A stretch of DNA of 64,000 nucleotides from the NCBI RefSeq assembly GCF_036898825.1, contig NZ_JARUND010000001.1:2232001-2296000 (forward strand), given 5' to 3'. Made by a program: the position numbers and the translations under genes. The notes below the pieces were generated by a model. That model was given only the letters and a program-made list of their open reading frames with translations, did not search any database and was not told the DNA's origin. This stretch comes from Streptomyces sp. B21-083. GTDB taxonomy: Bacteria; Actinomycetota; Actinomycetes; Streptomycetales; Streptomycetaceae. Positions 21,562 through 30,599 of this stretch are shown here, piece after piece (the first letter of the stretch is position 1; every line of letters starts with the position of its first letter).

Positions 21562-22980
21562 TCATGGACGTTCGGGCTCCTGTGCCAACACACCCAGCGG
21601 AACCGGCCGCGCGAACGGCCGTTTCGCCGGCCCGACAGGGCAGCCCGCGACCCCGGCGACGCCGCTCGCACAGACCCGCCCCTGACACCACCCCATACCT
21701 GCCCGGGTGAGCAGCTTGACGGTGCGCAGATCCGTCGCCCCCAACTCCCCCACCGCCTCACGGACCTCCGCCGCCGTCACCTCCTCGCAGCGGCAGACGA
21801 CGGTGTCGTCGGTGACCTGTTCCGCCCAGTGGGCGGGCGGGGCGTAGACGGTGTCGAGGGCGGCGGAGAACTTCCGCAGCCGGGTACGGGTCCGGGCGGC
21901 CGTCGCCCAGGCGGCGAGGGGTGGCTCGGTTCCCTTCAGCCGGGCGGCGATCGAGTGCCCGGCGATCTCGCCCTCGGCCAGCGCGAGCGCCGCTCCCCCG
22001 ATGCCGGTGGCCTCGCCCGCCGCCCAGACACCGTCGACGTCGGTGCGCTGCTCTGCGTCGGTGACGACGAAGGGGTCGGCGGTGGCGTCGATCGAGCACC
22101 CGAGGGTCTCGGCGAGGTCGGTGTGCGCGAGCATGCCGTGTCCGACGGCGAGGGTGTCGCAGGCGATCCGCCGCCGGGTGCCCGGCCGCACCCGGCCGTG
22201 GGTGTCCAGGGCGGCGACGGTGACGGCCTCGACGCGGTCGGTGCCGTGCGCCTCGAGGACGGTGTGACGTACCGTCACCGGCACTCTGTGACGCAGCAGT
22301 TGGGCCGCGTACCGCGCGGCCTCGACGACCTTCGCCGGGTTGGCGGCGAGCGTCGCCGGGTGCCGTACGAAGTCGGCCGGGTGCGTGGACTCGACGTACG
22401 CGGCGACTTCGGCGCCCGCCGCGGCGAGGCCGGCCGCGACCGGCATCAGCAGCGGGCCGGTCCCGGCGACGACCACCGTACGGCCCGGCAGGACGAGGCC
22501 GCCCTTGAGCATCGCCTGTGCTCCTCCCGCGGTGATCACTCCGGGGAGGGTCCAGCCGGGGAAGGGCAGCACCTTCTCGTAGCCGCCGGTGGCGAGGAGG
22601 ACGGCGTCGGCGGTGACGGTCTGCGACCCGGTCTGCCCGGGGCCCAGGAGGGCGTGCACGCCGAAGCCGCCACCTCCCGCGAACTCCCTTTCCACGAACC
22701 ACACATGACGGTCCGCCAGGTGCCGGATCCGGCCCGCCGCGACATGTGCCGCCAGCCGGTCCCGCAGCTTCTTCCAGGTGCCCCAGGCGTGGTGCAGGGC
22801 CTGCGGCCTGCGTGCTCTCAGCGCGGGCGCGGGCTGCCGGTAGAACTGCCCGCCGGCCTGCGTGCCCGAGTCGAGCAGTACGACCCGTACACCTCGGTCG
22901 GCCGCCGTGAGCGCGGCGGCGAGGCCCGCCGGACCCGCGCCGACCACCGCGAGCGACGACGCGCTAGGCGAGTTCGTCAT
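21562..22980 (-). CDS. D-hydroxyproline dehydrogenase, FAD/NAD-fold subunit with [2Fe-2S] tail
   Basis: Start ATG 22980 gives 472 residues. An FAD-binding Rossmann motif VVGAGPAGLAAALTAADRG opens the protein. A second dinucleotide-fold motif is VVVAGTGPLLMPVAAGLAAA, and FAD contact is in VDGVWAAGEATGIGG. The C-terminal ~90 residues hold a BFD-like cysteine cluster (VVCRCEEVT then WCQGRVC). This matches the HcnB/LhpE-type subunit of heterotrimeric amine and D-hydroxyproline dehydrogenases. The start overlaps the 3' end of the [2Fe-2S] subunit gene by 17 bases. Confidence 0.88.
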   Translation of the reverse strand: MTNSPSASSLAVVGAGPAGLAAALTAADRGVRVVLLDSGTQAGGQFYRQPAPALRARRPQALHHAWGTWKKLRDRLAAHVAAGRIRHLADRHVWFVEREFAGGGGFGVHALLGPGQTGSQTVTADAVLLATGGYEKVLPFPGWTLPGVITAGGAQAMLKGGLVLPGRTVVVAGTGPLLMPVAAGLAAAGAEVAAYVESTHPADFVRHPATLAANPAKVVEAARYAAQLLRHRVPVTVRHTVLEAHGTDRVEAVTVAALDTHGRVRPGTRRRIACDTLAVGHGMLAHTDLAETLGCSIDATADPFVVTDAEQRTDVDGVWAAGEATGIGGAALALAEGEIAGHSIAARLKGTEPPLAAWATAARTRTRLRKFSAALDTVYAPPAHWAEQVTDDTVVCRCEEVTAAEVREAVGELGATDLRTVKLLTRAGMGWCQGRVCASGVAGVAGCPVGPAKRPFARPVPLGVLAQEPERP

Positions 22981-23341
22981 GGCCGGTGCCCTCCTGGGTG
23001 CGGATCGCGTCGCCGGGCGCGGCCGGGACGAGGCAGGCCCGTTGGTTGGGGCGGTCGTTGACGGTGACCAGGCAGTCGAAGCAGACCCCGATGCCGCAGA
23101 AGATCCCGCGCGGCGCACCGCTTCCCCGGGTGTCGCGCCAGGAGGTGATGCCCGCCGACCAGAGCACGGCGGCGACGGTCTGACCGGGCAGTGCGTCGGT
23201 CTCGTCCCCGTCGACGGTGACGGTGAACGGAGGTCCGGGCCGGGCCCGGGCCAGCTCCAGCGGAGTCGTTCTCTTCACCTGTTTCACCCGCTTCGCCTCC
23301 TTCACCTGTCCCACCTTCGTCGGCCTCTTCACCGTCCTCAC
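22964..23341 (-). CDS. [2Fe-2S] subunit of the D-hydroxyproline dehydrogenase
   Basis: GTG at 23341 overlaps the upstream stop (GTGA), giving 125 residues. A ferredoxin-like domain follows residue ~37: FTVTVDGDETDALPGQTVAA, then CGIGVCFDCLVTV and a last Cys in NQRACLVP. Similar to HcnA/LhpF-type small subunits that shuttle electrons between flavin subunits. Odd: the first ~30 residues are a Lys/Val-rich run (VKEAKRVKQVKR) made by a short DNA repeat of TTCACCTGT-like units; it may be a recent expansion, or translation may start further in. Confidence 0.85.
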   Translation of the reverse strand: MRTVKRPTKVGQVKEAKRVKQVKRTTPLELARARPGPPFTVTVDGDETDALPGQTVAAVLWSAGITSWRDTRGSGAPRGIFCGIGVCFDCLVTVNDRPNQRACLVPAAPGDAIRTQEGTGHDELA

Positions 23342-24510
23342 TGCTCCCCGCCGGTGAACCTGTCCGGGCGGAACGGCGTCAGATCGAGGTCGGGTGTCCG
23401 GTCCGTCAGCGACTGCGCGATCAGGTGGCCCGTACCGACCGCGAGCCCGATCCCCGCGCCCTCGTGTCCGCACGCGTGGTAGAGCCCCGGCGCCCGGGGA
23501 TCCGCCCCGATGGCCGGCAGGTGGTCCGGCAGATAGGGGCGGAAGCCCAGGTAGGCGCGCATCGCGTGGACCGTGCCGAGGACGGGGAAGAGGGCCGTCG
23601 CCTGGGCGGCCAGCCGGCGCACGACGGGGAGGGAGAAGGTCCGGTCGAAGCCGACCCGTTCACGGCTGGCCCCGATCAGCACCGGGCCGGAGGGCGTGCT
23701 CTCGACCACCGCGGACGACTGGAGCCCGGCGTCACCGCTGGCGACATCGGCGACGTAGTCGGCGGCGTACACCTTGTGCCGGACGGTGCCGGGCGGCAGT
23801 GGTTCGGTGACCAGGACGTAGCCCCGGCGTGGCAGCACGGGCAGCCGCACCCCGGCCAGCGCGGCGACCTCGCCGCCCCAGGTGCCGGCCGCGTTGACGA
23901 CGACCGGGGCGTGGATGTCGCCGAGCCCCGCCGTCCGTACGCCGCGCACGGAGCCGTCCGGTGCGCGCAGGATGTCCGTGACGGCCGTGCCGGTGCGCAG
24001 TTCGGCTCCGGCCCGCCGGGCGGCCCGGACGACCTGGGCGGCGGCGAGGGAGGGCATCACCTGGCAGTCCTGCGGGTACCGGACGCCGCCCGCGAGGCCG
24101 GGGGCCAGGTGTGGTTCCAGGTCGGCGAGCCGGCCGGCGTCGACCGTCTCGGCCTCGACGCCCGCCGCCCGTTGTCCGGCGGCGAAGTGGGTCAGCGCGG
24201 CCATGCCTTCGGCGTCGGAGGCGACGACGATCCCGCCCTTCGCCTCGAACTCGACGGCGCCACCCATACCGGGTTCGGCGGCGAGGTCGTTCCAGAGGCG
24301 GCCGGAGAGCAGCGCGAGGTCCAGCTCGGGCCCCGGCTCCTTGTCGGAGACGAGCAGGTTGCCCTCACCGGCGCCGGTGGTGCCGCCGGCCACCGGTCCC
24401 CGGTCGAGGACGAGGGTCCCGAGGCCCGCCCGAGCGAGGTACAGGGCGCAGGCGGCGCCGACCATTCCGGCACCGATGACCACAACATCGCAGGTCAGTC
24501 GCTTGCTCAC
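23338..24510 (-). CDS. DadA-like FAD-dependent D-hydroxyproline oxidase/dehydrogenase subunit
   Basis: A 390-residue DAO-family flavoprotein: FAD motif VVVIGAGMVGAACALYLARA, then GTTGAGEGNLLVSDKEPGPE, and a C-terminal YHACGHEGAGIGLAVGTGHL. Oxidises cis-4-hydroxy-D-proline to the pyrroline carboxylate together with the two following subunits. First gene of the leftward operon, GTG start. Just upstream, about 24513-24529, is an imperfect ACATGT/ACATTGT repeat that could bind the GntR regulator. Confidence 0.87.
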   Translation of the reverse strand: MSKRLTCDVVVIGAGMVGAACALYLARAGLGTLVLDRGPVAGGTTGAGEGNLLVSDKEPGPELDLALLSGRLWNDLAAEPGMGGAVEFEAKGGIVVASDAEGMAALTHFAAGQRAAGVEAETVDAGRLADLEPHLAPGLAGGVRYPQDCQVMPSLAAAQVVRAARRAGAELRTGTAVTDILRAPDGSVRGVRTAGLGDIHAPVVVNAAGTWGGEVAALAGVRLPVLPRRGYVLVTEPLPPGTVRHKVYAADYVADVASGDAGLQSSAVVESTPSGPVLIGASRERVGFDRTFSLPVVRRLAAQATALFPVLGTVHAMRAYLGFRPYLPDHLPAIGADPRAPGLYHACGHEGAGIGLAVGTGHLIAQSLTDRTPDLDLTPFRPDRFTGGEQ

Positions 24511-24572
24511 ATCAGTACAATGTCACATGTTCCCATCCCCGCCAAGGGCGCCCAGGCTCGACCCGCCGCCCG

Positions 24573-25227
24573 ACCGTCGCCACCTCGGAGCGCTGGATCG
24601 AGGGAACCTTCTTCCGCCGCGCCCGACTTGAGGGCAAGCCAAGTCCGCCCGGGTGACCTCTTGTTGCTCGACGCTGGCGTGGAGACGAACTCCCTCTACA
24701 CCACCGACGTCACCCGCACGCTCCCCATCGGCGGCACCTTCTCCCCGCTCCAGCGCAGGATCTACGACGCGGTGTCCGAGGCGCAGGAAGCCGGTATCAG
24801 GGCGGTCAAGCCCGGTGCCGCCTACCGGGACTTCCATGTCGCCGCCCAGCGGTACCTGGCCGGGAAACTCGTCGAGTGGGGCCTCTTGGAGGGCGACCCG
24901 GAGGACGTGTACGAGCTGCCTCTCCAGCGCCGCTTCACCATGGCCGGCACCGGTCACATGCTCGGCCTTGACGTGCACGACTGCGCCAGGTCGCGCACCG
25001 AGTCGTACGTCGACGGCACCTTGGAACCCGGCATGATCCTCACGGTCGAGCCGGGCCTGTACTTCCAGCCGGACGACCTGACGGTGCCGGCGGAGTACCG
25101 GGGCATCGGGGTGCGTATCGAGGACGACATCCTGGTGACGGCGGACGGTCACGAGAACCTGTCGGCCGGGCTGCCCCGTACGTCCGGCGAGGTCGAGTCG
25201 TGGATGCGGGGGCTGACCGGCGCGTAG
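24573..25227 (+). pseudogene. Xaa-Pro aminopeptidase (M24) remnant
   Basis: A broken proline aminopeptidase gene. A first fragment (SERWIEGTFFRRARLEG, about 24582-24632) is in one frame. After a deletion and frame change, the main M24 fragment runs from PGDLLLLDAGVE to a stop at 25227. The metal ligands DAGVE, TTDVTRTL, GTGHMLGLDVHD, TVEPGLYF and IRVEDD-like GVRIEDDILV remain. The roughly 200-residue N-terminal domain is missing, and about 30 residues are lost between the two fragments by comparison with the usual family sequence. It lies back-to-back with the hydroxyproline operon, an appropriate partner since collagen peptides release Pro and Hyp. Confidence 0.8.
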
Positions 25228-25267
25228 CACCAGCCGGCCCCCGGGGGCCCGTGGGGCCGAGCGCGGA

Positions 25268-25735
25268 TCAGACCTCCGTGAGGACGACCTCCTGGATGCG
25301 CTCCGCGTGGACGGTCGGCATCGGGATGAAGCCCGAGCGGCGGAACTCCACCAGGCTGGTCTTCACCCGCACCGGGCCGGGCCGGTAGGCGCCCGGCTCG
25401 GTGGCCTTGGTGTTCGACCACTGGTGCCAGGAGCCGTCACAGCTCGCGGGGATGCTGTCCATGCCGTACCAGACGTTCTCGCCGCGCTCGATCGAGGCGG
25501 CGACGCGGACGGAGTCGCCTGCGGGGTTGAGGCAGCGGTAGCTGCCGGCGAGCGTGAGTTCGCCGTCGTGCGTGATGCTGCCGGATTCGACGGTCACCTG
25601 GTCGAAGCCCTCGTCCGCGGCCTGGGCCGCTGTCACGGCGGGGGCCACAGTCAGCAGCACGGCGCCGGCGACGACGGCCGCGGCACGGGAGAGGGACGAG
25701 AAGGCCGGGAAGGACGGCGCGAAGGACAGTGACAT
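25268..25735 (-). CDS. Small secreted protein, DUF6299-like
   Basis: Start ATG 25735 gives 155 residues with a signal peptide (hydrophobic core AAAVVAGAVLLTVAPAVTAA, cleavage near AQAA). The mature part has one likely disulfide (SYRCLNPAG and IPASCDGSW) and beta-rich sequence (ELTLAGSYRC, SVRVAASIERGE, VRVKTSLVEF). It resembles DUF6299 secreted proteins of Actinobacteria; function unknown. Confidence 0.7.
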   Translation of the reverse strand: MSLSFAPSFPAFSSLSRAAAVVAGAVLLTVAPAVTAAQAADEGFDQVTVESGSITHDGELTLAGSYRCLNPAGDSVRVAASIERGENVWYGMDSIPASCDGSWHQWSNTKATEPGAYRPGPVRVKTSLVEFRRSGFIPMPTVHAERIQEVVLTEV

Positions 25736-26017
25736 GGGGAAACCTCCTTGGGGGGAGTCCACAGGTACTGGTCCCAGGCGCCCACGCGCGTGATCATCAC
25801 CCCTTCGTCGGCGAGTCGCGCGCTCCGACTGCCACGCTTGCGGATCTTTTCCGAATGTCAGGGTGGTGTCACAGCACGTCCGCGTGGTGTCACGCTTCCT
25901 CACCACGACTTGGCGCCGGGCCCCGGCACGGGCATCGTCAGAAGTGGCAAGGAACCATCGCAGGCGAACACCCGAGCACCGACAGCCCGAGCACCGCATC
26001 CGATCCGGAGGCACACC

Positions 26018-26206
26018 ATGTGTTCACACCAGCCGCCGTGCCCCTCGGTCGACCGACCCGACCGTGACGCCGCGCACATCGTCGCCTTCCACCCCGAGCA
26101 GGGCTGGAACCTCCTGTGCAACGGCGCGATCGTCTTCGACGACACCGGCGAGCTGCTGCCCGACGGCCGGGTGGTCGCCCCGCACCGCCTGGCGACCGCG
26201 GCCTGA
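26018..26206 (+). CDS. DUF5999 family small protein
   Basis: A 62-residue protein starting MCSHQPPCPSVDRPDRDAA and containing HPEQGWNLLCNGAIVFDDTG, the signature of the streptomycete DUF5999 family. Two N-terminal cysteines with a histidine may bind metal. The ATG follows a CCGGAGGCAC site. Function unknown; found almost universally in Streptomyces genomes. Confidence 0.8.
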   Translation: MCSHQPPCPSVDRPDRDAAHIVAFHPEQGWNLLCNGAIVFDDTGELLPDGRVVAPHRLATAA

Positions 26207-26232
26207 ACGAACGACCCCGGCTCCCTGACCCG

Positions 26233-26631
26233 CTACGGCAGCACCGCGAACCCGTCGAGTTCGACCAGGGCGCGTTCGTCCCAGAGCCGCACGATCCCGA
26301 CGACCGCCATCGCCGGATAGTCGCGTCCCGCCAACCTCCTCCAGATACCGCCGAGTTGAGGGGCCTGGGCGCGGTATTCGGCGACATCCGTGGCGTACAC
26401 GGTGACGCGCGCCAGGTCGGCGGGCGCACCACCGGCCGCACGCAGCGCGGCGAGCAGGTTCGCGAGGGCCCGCTCGAACTGCTCGGGGAGGGTGTCCCCC
26501 ACGACCTTCCCGTCGGCGTCGAGCGCGGTCTGCCCCGCGAGGAACACCAGCCGGGAGCCGGTGGCGACGACGGCGTGCGAGAAGCCGGCGGGCGGCGAGA
26601 GGCCGGCCGGATTGACGCGCTCGGCACTCAT
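26233..26631 (-). CDS. RidA-family enamine/imine deaminase
   Basis: A 132-residue YjgF/RidA protein: FSHAVVATGSRLVFLAGQTA, ANLLAALRAAGGAPADLARV and a C-terminal ALVELDGFAVL. RidA proteins hydrolyse reactive enamines and imines. Its start overlaps the stop of the acyl-CoA dehydrogenase gene by one base, so it is co-translated. In an amino-aryl-CoA pathway an enamine or imine intermediate is expected, which fits a specialised deaminase. Confidence 0.87.
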   Translation of the reverse strand: MSAERVNPAGLSPPAGFSHAVVATGSRLVFLAGQTALDADGKVVGDTLPEQFERALANLLAALRAAGGAPADLARVTVYATDVAEYRAQAPQLGGIWRRLAGRDYPAMAVVGIVRLWDERALVELDGFAVLP

Positions 26632-27779
26632 CAGGCACCCGCCTCCCCATCCGTGTCCCCATCCATGTTCTTGTACAACTCCTTCGCGATGACGGCCCGT
26701 TGGACCTCGCTCGCCCCCTCGTAGATACGCGGCGCCCGCACCTCCCGGTAGAGGTGTTCGAGGAGATGGCCGCGCCGCAGTGCCCGCGCTCCGTGCAGTT
26801 GGACGGCCGCGTCGACGACGTACTGCGCGGTCTCGGTCGCCAGCAGCTTCGCCATCGCGGCGCGCTTCGGGACACCGGGGGCGCCTTCGTCGTACGCCGC
26901 CGCTGCCGCGTAGACCAGCAGCCGGGCCGCCTCCGTGCGCAGGGCCATGTCGGCGACCTGGTGGGCGACAGCCTGGAGGTCCTTCAGCTTGCCGCCGAAC
27001 GCGTCCCGCCCGGAGGTGTGGACGAGGGTCGCGTCCAGGGCCGCCTGGGCCATGCCTACCGCGAAGGCGCCGACGCTCGGCCTGAACAGGTTCAGCGTGC
27101 CCATGGCGACCCGGAATCCGCGGTCGGGTTCGCCGATGACATCGTCCACGGTCACCGGTACGGCGTCGAGGGCGAGGGCCCCGATGGGGTGCGGGGAGAG
27201 CATGTCGAGGGCACTGCCGGTGAGGCCGGGCCGGTCGGCGGGGAGCAGGAAGGCCGTGACTCCACGGGCCCCCGCCCCCGCTGTCGTACGGGCGAAGACG
27301 GTGTAGAAGTCGGCCTCGGGGGCGTTGGAGATCCAGCACTTCTCGCCGGTGAGGCGCCAGCCGGAGGGGCCGTCGGGGGTGGCCGTGAGGGACAGGGCAG
27401 CCGCGTCGGAGCCCGCGCCCGGCTCGCTCAGCGCGAACGCGGCCACCGCGCTGCCCTCGCTCACCCGGGGCAGCCAGCGTGCGCGCTGGGCCGGGGTGCC
27501 GTGGGCGTGGACGGGGTGGGCACCGAGGCCTTGGAGGGCAAGGGCGGTCTCCGCCTCGGTGCAGGCGTGCGCGAGGGACTCCCGCATCAGGCACAGGTCG
27601 AGCGCGCCGGAGGTGAACAGCCGGGAGAGCAGCCCGAGCCGGCCGAGTTCGGCGACGAGGGGGCGGTTGACGCGGCCCGGTTCACCCTTCTCGGCGAGTG
27701 GGCGCAGCCGGTCGGCGGCCAGCGTGCGCAGCTCGGCACACCAGGCGGCCTGTGCCGGTTCGAGCGAGAATGCGGGCAT
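26631..27779 (-). CDS. Acyl-CoA dehydrogenase
   Basis: Start ATG 27779 after a GGAGGACCGGCG site; 382 residues, full length. Flavin loop FALSEPGAGSDAAAL and WISNAPEADFYTVFART; the C-terminal catalytic glutamate is in RIYEGASEVQRAVIAKEL. Probably oxidises a ring-derived acyl-CoA in the aryl-CoA pathway. Divergent from the aryl-CoA ligase, sharing a 145-base promoter region that contains an operator-like element. Confidence 0.9.
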   Translation of the reverse strand: MPAFSLEPAQAAWCAELRTLAADRLRPLAEKGEPGRVNRPLVAELGRLGLLSRLFTSGALDLCLMRESLAHACTEAETALALQGLGAHPVHAHGTPAQRARWLPRVSEGSAVAAFALSEPGAGSDAAALSLTATPDGPSGWRLTGEKCWISNAPEADFYTVFARTTAGAGARGVTAFLLPADRPGLTGSALDMLSPHPIGALALDAVPVTVDDVIGEPDRGFRVAMGTLNLFRPSVGAFAVGMAQAALDATLVHTSGRDAFGGKLKDLQAVAHQVADMALRTEAARLLVYAAAAAYDEGAPGVPKRAAMAKLLATETAQYVVDAAVQLHGARALRRGHLLEHLYREVRAPRIYEGASEVQRAVIAKELYKNMDGDTDGEAGA

Positions 27780-27824
27780 CGCCGGTCCTCCCTCCGAGCC
27801 GCCGGTCGCGGCTCCCCCCGACGA

Positions 27825-27860
27825 TATCGTGCACCGTTGACTGTCGTCACCAACACGATA
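27825..27860. promoter_or_regulatory. Shared operator-like element of the aryl-CoA cluster, copy 1
   Basis: TATC-N9-TGACTGTCGTCAC followed by CACGATA, between the divergent acyl-CoA dehydrogenase and ligase genes. The same TATC-N9-TGACTGYCGTCAC...CGATA/GATA pattern occurs upstream of the enoyl-CoA hydratase (33875-33912). The core is an inverted repeat TGAC-N4-GTCA. The PaaX-family regulator of the cluster is the likely binder. Confidence 0.65.
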
Positions 27861-27924
27861 CGCTCCTTTGGCAGGGCCGGTCCGGCCCACCAGTACGCCC
27901 ACCACGGCAAGGGGGCGAACCGCT

Positions 27925-29598
27925 ATGGACCCCACGCACACCAGGCACCCCAAGCAGCCCGGACACCCGGGGCACGGCGGGGTTCCCGAGAGGCGCACCG
28001 ACCCCGCCCGGCGGGCCCCCTCGGCGCATGTGGACACCTTCGCGCGCGACCGTCTCCCGCCCCCGGACCAGTGGCCCGACCTCCGCCTCGACCTGCCCGA
28101 GCTGCGCTACCCCGACCGGCTGAACTGCGCGGCCGAGCTGCTGAGCGGCCCCGCCGCCGGGCGCCCGGCGTTCCGTACCGCCGCCGGCGAGGTGTGGACG
28201 TACGGCGAGCTGCGCACCCGTGTCGACCGGGTCGCGCATGTCCTGACCCGGGATCTCGGGGTCGTCCCCGGCAACCGGGTCCTGCTGCGCGGCCCCACCA
28301 CGCCCTGGCTCGCGGCCTGCTGGCTGGCCGTGCTGAAGGCGGGCGCGGTCGCGGTCACCGTGCTGGCCCAGCAGCGCCCGCAGGAGCTGAGCACGATGTG
28401 CGAGATCGCCCAGGTACGGCACGCGCTGTGCGACATCCGGGCCCTCGACGACCTCGCCGGGGCGCAGATACCGGGGCTGCGGATCACGACGTACGGCGGC
28501 GACGGCCAGGACGACCTGCTGAACCGTCCGGTGCCCGGCACCCCGTTTCCCGATGTGGACACGGCGGCCGACGACGTGGCGCTTATCGCGTTCACGTCCG
28601 GCACCACCGGTCGCCCGAAAGGGTGCATGCACTTCCACCGGGACGTGCTCGCCGTCGCCGACACGTTCTCGCGGCACATACTGAAGCCGAACGCCGACGA
28701 CGTGTTCGCGGGCAGTCCGCCGCTGGGTTTCACCTTCGGGCTGGGCGGTCTGGTGGTCTTTCCGTTGCGGGCCGGGGCCAGTGCCCTCCTCCTCGAACAG
28801 GCGGGCCCCAAGCAGTTGTTGCCGGCCATAGCCGAGCACCGGGTGTCGGTGCTGTTCACCGCGCCTACGGCGTACCGCGCGATGCTCGACGAGCTGGACG
28901 CCCATGACACCAGCTCACTGCGCCGCTGCGTCTCGGCGGGCGAGAACCTGCCCTCGGCCACCTGGCGGGCCTGGTACGAGCGCACCGGCCTGCGGCTGAT
29001 CAACGGCATCGGGGCCACCGAACTGCTGCACATCTTCATCTCGGCGGCCGACCAGGACATCAGGCCCGGCACGACCGGACTGCCGGTGCCGGGATGGCAC
29101 GCGCGCGTGCAGGACGAGAACGGCGATCCGGTGCCGGACGGCACGCCCGGGCTGCTCGCGGTGCGCGGTCCGGTGGGGTGCCGGTATCTCGCCGATCCCC
29201 GCCAGGGCGTGTATGTGCGGGGCGGCTGGAACATCACCGGGGACACCTACGTCAGGGACGGCGACGGCTACTTCCGGTACGTGGCCAGGGCCGACGACAT
29301 GATCATCTCGGCCGGGTACAACATCGCGGGCCCGGAGGTCGAGGAGGCGCTGCTGCGTCATCCGGACGTCGTGGAGACGGCGGTGGTGGGGCGGCCCGAC
29401 GAGGCGCGCGGGCAGGTCGTGGTGGCGTACGCCGTGCTCAAGGAGGGCGCGCGACGGGACGCGGAGGCGCTGCGCGCGTTCGCCAGGAAGGAGCTGGCGC
29501 CGTACAAGTGTCCACGCGAGATCGTCTTCCTGGACGCCCTGCCCCGGACGGCGACGGGCAAGCTCCAACGCTTCCGGCTGCGCTCCCCCATCGAATGA
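27925..29598 (+). CDS. Aryl-CoA ligase (2-aminobenzoate/benzoate/salicylate type)
   Basis: A 557-residue ANL-superfamily enzyme: P-loop FTSGTTGRPKGCMH (about 215), INGIGATELLHIF (adenylate binding), YFRYVARADDMIISAGYNI hinge, and C-terminal catalytic Lys in RTATGKLQRF. Sequence style is that of benzoate- and 2-aminobenzoate-CoA ligases. It activates an aromatic acid to its CoA thioester using ATP. The ATG at 27925 follows AAGGGGGCG. The flavin monooxygenase/OYE fusion nearby points to anthranilate; salicylate is the alternative. No gentisate dioxygenase is visible, which argues against the salicylate route. Confidence 0.85.
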   Translation: MDPTHTRHPKQPGHPGHGGVPERRTDPARRAPSAHVDTFARDRLPPPDQWPDLRLDLPELRYPDRLNCAAELLSGPAAGRPAFRTAAGEVWTYGELRTRVDRVAHVLTRDLGVVPGNRVLLRGPTTPWLAACWLAVLKAGAVAVTVLAQQRPQELSTMCEIAQVRHALCDIRALDDLAGAQIPGLRITTYGGDGQDDLLNRPVPGTPFPDVDTAADDVALIAFTSGTTGRPKGCMHFHRDVLAVADTFSRHILKPNADDVFAGSPPLGFTFGLGGLVVFPLRAGASALLLEQAGPKQLLPAIAEHRVSVLFTAPTAYRAMLDELDAHDTSSLRRCVSAGENLPSATWRAWYERTGLRLINGIGATELLHIFISAADQDIRPGTTGLPVPGWHARVQDENGDPVPDGTPGLLAVRGPVGCRYLADPRQGVYVRGGWNITGDTYVRDGDGYFRYVARADDMIISAGYNIAGPEVEEALLRHPDVVETAVVGRPDEARGQVVVAYAVLKEGARRDAEALRAFARKELAPYKCPREIVFLDALPRTATGKLQRFRLRSPIE

Positions 29599-29601
29599 TC
29601 T

Positions 29602-29614
29602 TGACCGAAAGTCA
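29602..29614. promoter_or_regulatory. TGAC-N5-GTCA element before paaX-like gene
   Basis: TGACCGAAAGTCA lies 60 bases before the PaaX-family start. It resembles the TGAC-N4-GTCA cores at 27838 and 33888 with one extra spacer base and without the TATC/GATA flanks; possible autoregulatory site. Confidence 0.35.
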
Positions 29615-29673
29615 TTCACCGAAGGTAGTTGACCAGCGGAAATGGCGAGCAGCAGCGACTCCGGCGGCCTAAA

Positions 29674-30489
29674 ATGATCAACGTGTCCGAACAGCACGCC
29701 CCGCGGTCCCTCATCGTCACGCTCTACGGCGCGTACGGCCGTTTCATGCCCGGCCCGGTACCCGTCGCCGAGCTGATCCGGCTCCTCGCCGCGGTCGGCG
29801 TCGACGCGCCCTCCGTACGCTCGTCCGTGTCCCGCCTCAAGCGGCGCGGCCTGCTCCTGCCGGCCCGTACGGCGCAGGGCGCGGCCGGGTACGAACTCTC
29901 GCCGGAGGCCCGCCAGTTGCTCGACGACGGCGACCGGCGCGTGTACGCCGCCGCCCCGCCCCCACACGACGAGGGCTGGATCCTCGCCGTGTTCTCCGTC
30001 CCCGAGTCGGAGCGCCAGAAGCGCCACGTCCTGCGTTCCCGGCTGGCCGGACTCGGCTTCGGCACGGCGGCTCCGGGCGTGTGGATCGCCCCGGCCCGCC
30101 TCTACGAGGAGACCCGCCACACCCTGGAGCGGCTGCGCCTCGATCCGTACGTGGACTTCTTCCGCGGCGATCACCTGGGCTTCGCGGCGACGGTGGAGGC
30201 GGTCTCCCGCTGGTGGGACCTGGCCGCGATCGCCAAGGAGCACGAGGCGTTCCTCGACCGCCACGCGCGCGTGCTGCGCGACTGGGAGAAGCGCGAGGAC
30301 ACCCCGCCCGAGGAGGCGTACCGCGACTACCTGGTGGCCCTGGACTCCTGGCGCCACCTGCCGTACACCGACCCCGGCCTGCCCGCCCACCTGCTCCCCG
30401 CCGACTGGCCGGGCGTCCGCTCGGCGGCCGTCTTCCAGGGCCTGCACGCCCGGCTGCGGGACGCGGGGGCGAGGTTCGCGGGGCTGTGA
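29674..30489 (+). CDS. PaaX-family transcriptional repressor
   Basis: A 271-residue regulator. N-terminal winged helix (VAELIRLLAAVGVDAPSVRS, SRLKRRGLLLPA), central domain with WILAVFSVPESERQKRHVLR, and C-terminal PaaX domain containing DSWRHLPYTDPGLPAHLLP. PaaX proteins sense aryl-CoA thioesters, typically phenylacetyl-CoA. Here the ligand is probably the CoA ester made by the upstream ligase, 75 bases away. ATG 29674 or GTG 29683 could be the start; neither has a strong ribosome site. Confidence 0.9.
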   Translation: MINVSEQHAPRSLIVTLYGAYGRFMPGPVPVAELIRLLAAVGVDAPSVRSSVSRLKRRGLLLPARTAQGAAGYELSPEARQLLDDGDRRVYAAAPPPHDEGWILAVFSVPESERQKRHVLRSRLAGLGFGTAAPGVWIAPARLYEETRHTLERLRLDPYVDFFRGDHLGFAATVEAVSRWWDLAAIAKEHEAFLDRHARVLRDWEKREDTPPEEAYRDYLVALDSWRHLPYTDPGLPAHLLPADWPGVRSAAVFQGLHARLRDAGARFAGL

Positions 30490-30599
30490 TCTCTTCGGCG
30501 GACGCGGTGCCGGCGAGGCGGGGGCTCGTGGGGTCGGGGTGTTCGCGCTGTCGCACCTGAGTGCAACGCTGACGGCGGGGGAAGCGGGGACGGTCTCGG

